Shown here piece by piece: positions 20,209 to 22,500 of a stretch of DNA of 22,500 bases. Source of the stretch: Chromera velia (taxonomy: Eukaryota > Sar > Chromeraceae). The notes beneath the pieces are model-generated. The model ran no database searches. It worked only from the letters and a program-made list of their open reading frames with translations, and had not been told where the DNA came from. A program made the position numbers and the translations under genes. Each line of letters starts with the position of its first letter. Within the stretch, counting starts at the first letter, position 1. The stretch covers positions 17,501 through 40,000 of the forward strand of contig JAHBMJ010005183.1 of assembly GCA_018398765.1 (NCBI GenBank), written 5' to 3'.

Positions 20209-21954
20209 ACAAATGAAGAAGCTCGGTCCAATTCCTCTGACCGTCCCTCCCGGCTTTCTTCCCCTATGGACCATTGATGAGAGGGCAGAGAGAGACTTGC
20301 CATGTATTGAAACTGATTCCACGCCCCCCTCCTACCCCCTCCAGTCAATTAAAAGAAAAATCTGAATACAGAAAAAATGAACAAAGGAAGTGACAAAGAA
20401 TCCTTCCAGGAAGCACGGACAGGTATAGACGGCCCTTTCCTCAATTCAAACAAACCGACCGACCAACTGACTCACCCACCCAGGTTAACGGAAAGGGTCC
20501 CCTCCCCTCTTTGCACAACGACGTCCACCACGACCATCTCGTTAGTCTGGGGATCCACCACCTCCACACTCGAGGTACTCAGCCCCAGGTTCTCTCCCCC
20601 AGTCTCAATGAGCACAGTCGTGTCCCCCACACTCCCCTGCACCTGTCCTGTTTCGTCCCTCTGCAGACAGGGAGGAAGTTTCTCCTTTACAAGCAACGAA
20701 GAAGAAGGCCTGGGATCACAACTCACGTGTGTCTAACACAGGGACAGGGAGAGCTGCCTGACTGGCTGACAAGCACAGTCGCTCTCGCCCGGAATAGCGA
20801 ATAGGTTTTTCTGCGTGAAGTGTCAAAGTAAGAAAAACTCATTGCACCTTTTCCTTTTCGATTTGTGTCTTTCTCCCGTCCTTCACACTCTCTTCTCCCT
20901 TCCTCCCACCTTTTCATCCCCCCTCCTTACCTCTAGAGTCGCTGTTGCAGTGATGACGACATCCCCGGGAGGAGGGGAGCCTCCGTCACCTCCGTCGTCC
21001 TGCAGGCATCGCTCGGGCATGCAGCGTCGGTACAGAGACTGTAGAATAAATGAGATGTGAAGTCTAGGTGTTTTGCCTTTTCTGTATGAAAAACAGCTCT
21101 CATGACTCATACAGGCCTTTGGTTGGGCTTCCAGAGAAGAACGCGGAGAGCAAACGTAGAGACAAAGGGAGAGAGTAAGTGAGGTAGAGGGACAACCTAC
21201 ATGGAAAGATTGAAGCATAGATCGAAAGATGAATGTACACGCACACGCACCCACACCACGTATCCATCTTTTTCCTCCCTTTGCTTTTCTTTGTCCCTCT
21301 GTGGACATTGGAGCACATGCATGCACCTTTCGCTGGGGTTGACTGACCTGAGGCTTTTTCTTTGGGAACAAGTCCATCAACTTGCCGAGTTCCCCGAACT
21401 TGAGTCCCAAGCCATCTGCGTCCTTTGACCCCAGGGGAAGGGGGGGCAGCTTCATCTTCTGCAGATCGAAACTTCCAAATTCAATGGGGAGGTCCTTCTG
21501 TCCCTCCAGACCCCCCTTCCCTTCCCCCTTCAGGTCAGGCAACGAGAAGACATCCTCGAACGCATCCCTCAGGTGCTTCAGAGGATCGGTTGAGCTCTCC
21601 TTCTCGTGGCCATTCTGCACACAGTAGAAAAAAAAGAAAGCAGAGAGGAATAAGGACTTTCAGAGAGGCATGTTGAGTTACCTTTCTCTGCGTGCATTCA
21701 CTGATGGGCTGCACACACATATATACATGCGCGGCTGCGGGAGATTATATATCCTTTTCATGCATCCAGGTGAAAGCCAGGACGGTGGATTACCTTGCAT
21801 CATGTGAGTTGACCAATGAGTTCATGGCATCTGTTCAGTCCCTGCGGTTCGGCAAGCAGCTGTAGGATGGACTGACCGTTTTTGCCGGTGCCTGGGCATT
21901 CGCCGTTCCACTTGCGACGGCAGCAAAAAGCCAAAAGGCCCTTCCAAGATTCAT
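13405..21954 (-). CDS. Secreted multidomain protein: two beta modules and 16 Stig1-like Cys-rich units (17 exons)
   Basis: Exons in minus order: 21954-21877, 21708-21682, 21614-21348, 21038-20931, 20660-20480, 20055-19926, 19647-19478, 19327-18903, 18492-18184, 17996-17460, 16919-16867, 16520-16170, 15751-15514, 15107-14987, 14707-14556, 14384-13832, 13518-13405 (TAA). All introns are GT-AG and all phases agree if one G is added in exons 10 and 16. Length is about 1271 residues. The start MNLGRAFWLFAAVASGTANA is a signal peptide. Residues 36-124 are unique, with PLPLGSKDADGLGLKFGEL. Module A (about 150-320) and module B (about 866-1049) are beta-rich homologues (AL-LTIVQAPNGIFSFD versus VFLTVVDAPEGTFAFD). 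Twelve Cys units lie between the modules and four after module B, each of the type CVDLxxDxxNCGxCGxxC with a following CxxGxCxC. This matches the plant and bacterial Stig1-type pattern as I know it. There is no membrane anchor, so it is probably secreted or in the cell wall. The ligand or partner is unknown. Structure confident, role not. Confidence 0.82.
13766..13797. repeat. CTGA microsatellite in last intron
   Basis: Seven tandem CTGA units with a short degenerate continuation, within the last intron of the large Cys-rich gene. A similar AGCC run (17395-17416) lies in another of its introns. Confidence 0.9.
14217..14220 (-). other. Frame break at GGGG run in exon 16
   Basis: The Cys-rich frame ends CPTGARCRNSAG and the next frame takes over with CQQITIDPMTFNGVFGVEC. 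One more G in this run joins them. The exon length (553) then fits a phase 1 start and a phase 0 end, which agrees with both neighbouring introns. Confidence 0.75.
16079..16160. repeat. GGGAA-type intronic tract
   Basis: A plus-strand purine repeat (GGGAA with GCGAA variants) just after the donor of exon 12. On the gene's own strand it is a long pyrimidine tract, close to the 5' end of the intron rather than at the acceptor. Confidence 0.85.
16922..17144. repeat. CA/TG microsatellite next to a 53-base exon
   Basis: About 223 bases of CA with GCA and ATA interruptions. On the gene strand the TG tract runs straight into the acceptor (TGTGCAG, ending 16920) of exon 11, which is only 53 bases. 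The tract thus replaces the usual polypyrimidine region. All open frames here (VCVC, HTHT) are repeat translations. Confidence 0.9.
17829..17832 (-). other. Frame break at GGGG run in exon 10
   Basis: The frame reads FCGDCSTDCTLTG and then drifts. The following Cys-rich units are one frame over (TQCPSASDTFCPG). One more G in this run joins them, and exon 10 then has the phase (0 to 1) required by its neighbours. Confidence 0.75.
19893..19921. repeat. Poly-C run with N, beside exon 6 donor
   Basis: About 29 C bases with an undetermined base at 19909. On the gene strand the G run starts five bases after the donor GT (19925-19924) of exon 6. The true length of the run is unknown. Confidence 0.95.
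20171..20205. repeat. GA dinucleotide microsatellite
   Basis: An uninterrupted GA run in the intron between exons 5 and 6 of the large Cys-rich gene. Confidence 0.95.
21682..21708 (-). other. 27-base microexon of the Cys-rich gene
   Basis: It has strong splice sites on both sides: acceptor GTGTGCAG ending 21709 and donor AAAG/GTAACT at 21681. It encodes nine residues (PISECTQRK) in phase 0, so inclusion or skipping would not shift the frame. Confidence 0.6.
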
Positions 21955-22500
21955 CTTCACAAGAAAAGCGTTGAGTACATATATATTTGTACAGACTTCT
22001 TCCCTGAAATATGAATTGCATCATGTGGCATACACAGTACAAAGCTCTAGCTTCTGACACACGCCAGTCAGTACACAGTTTGACTGCATGATATCCTGGC
22101 TCCAAAAGCCAGCCAATTAAAGCACGTACGCATTCACGTGTTGCAAACTGTGCAAACTGTTGCACAACATACATGTGTTGCAAACTGTTGCACAACATGC
22201 ATGAAACATGCACTCCATGCGTTCCATGCACAGCACACTGTGCATGTGACACACTGTTGCACATGCATGCATGCATGCAACACGTCAAGCGTTGCATATC
22301 AAAGTCTACGTATGTATATTGACGTATCGGTATGTACGTAAATGCCCTTTCTTTATATTAATATCGATGAACACGTACGCATGTATGTAAGAGATGCAAA
22401 CTGTGCACATATGAATGTATACAGCTGTTCGGGAAGGGGAGAGGTGCATGACTGCTCGAAGCAACGAGGAGCTATATAGGATTCACGCAGGCTGACATGC
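21955..22500. promoter_or_regulatory. Upstream region of the Cys-rich gene with GTTGCA repeats
   Basis: No exon is seen. About 22137-22285 is dense in GTTGCA and its complement TGCAAC. It includes two copies of a GTTGCAAACTGTTGCACAAC-type block (around 22147 and 22169) and CATGCATG stretches. Its place 180-330 bases before the start codon suggests a cis-regulatory or repeat-derived region. No known factor site is claimed. Confidence 0.35.

Noticed and set aside
1-22500. CRISPR array, prokaryotic operon or phage region
   Set aside because: No spaced identical repeats, no ribosome-binding sites, and abundant GT-AG introns.

Overview
The window reads as nuclear DNA of an intron-rich unicellular eukaryote, most likely an alga or other protist. 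Genes are split by short GT-AG introns, mostly 150-500 bases, with many microsatellites (CA, GAAA, CTGC, GA, CTGA, poly-C) and one unresolved base (N at 19909). There are no operons, Shine-Dalgarno sites or prokaryotic signals. The Cys-rich secreted repeats, phase-rich introns and repeat load suggest a chromerid-type alveolate or similar alga. That is a guess from style, not proof.

Layout. 1-3262 is largely non-coding: a 457-base AT-rich near-palindrome (452-908), simple repeats and one doubtful plus-strand exon. 3263-5309 (minus) is a four-exon gene for a secreted protein of about 357 residues with a ubiquitin-like N-terminal domain and duplicated helical repeats joined by Gly/Met-rich linkers. 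5659-8935 is a 3.3 kb segment bounded by inverted GC-rich arms. It holds exon-like, spliced-looking coding sequence (minus) with in-frame stops and several internal duplications. It looks like a non-autonomous element carrying gene fragments. 9277-10429 (plus) is a broken or frame-shifted gene with an F-box-like start and an ankyrin-like stretch. 10440-13400 is mostly non-coding, with a long CTGC-type repeat and an AT-rich stretch.

13405-21954 (minus) is the main find: one 17-exon gene that I assembled from splice sites and matching intron phases. It encodes a secreted protein of about 1271 residues: signal peptide, a short unique region, a beta-rich module, twelve Stig1-like Cys-rich units, a second copy of the beta module, then four more Cys-rich units. 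The two beta modules share the same four-intron phase pattern (0, 1, 2, 1), so the module arose by genomic duplication. Every junction is in phase if one extra G is allowed in each of two GGGG runs. A third frame break, in the 9277 gene, also sits at a four-base C run and is repaired the same way. Sequencing undercalls are therefore a serious alternative to real mutations.

The two well-supported genes both start with a signal peptide and are both minus-strand, but nothing in the sequence ties them to one pathway.
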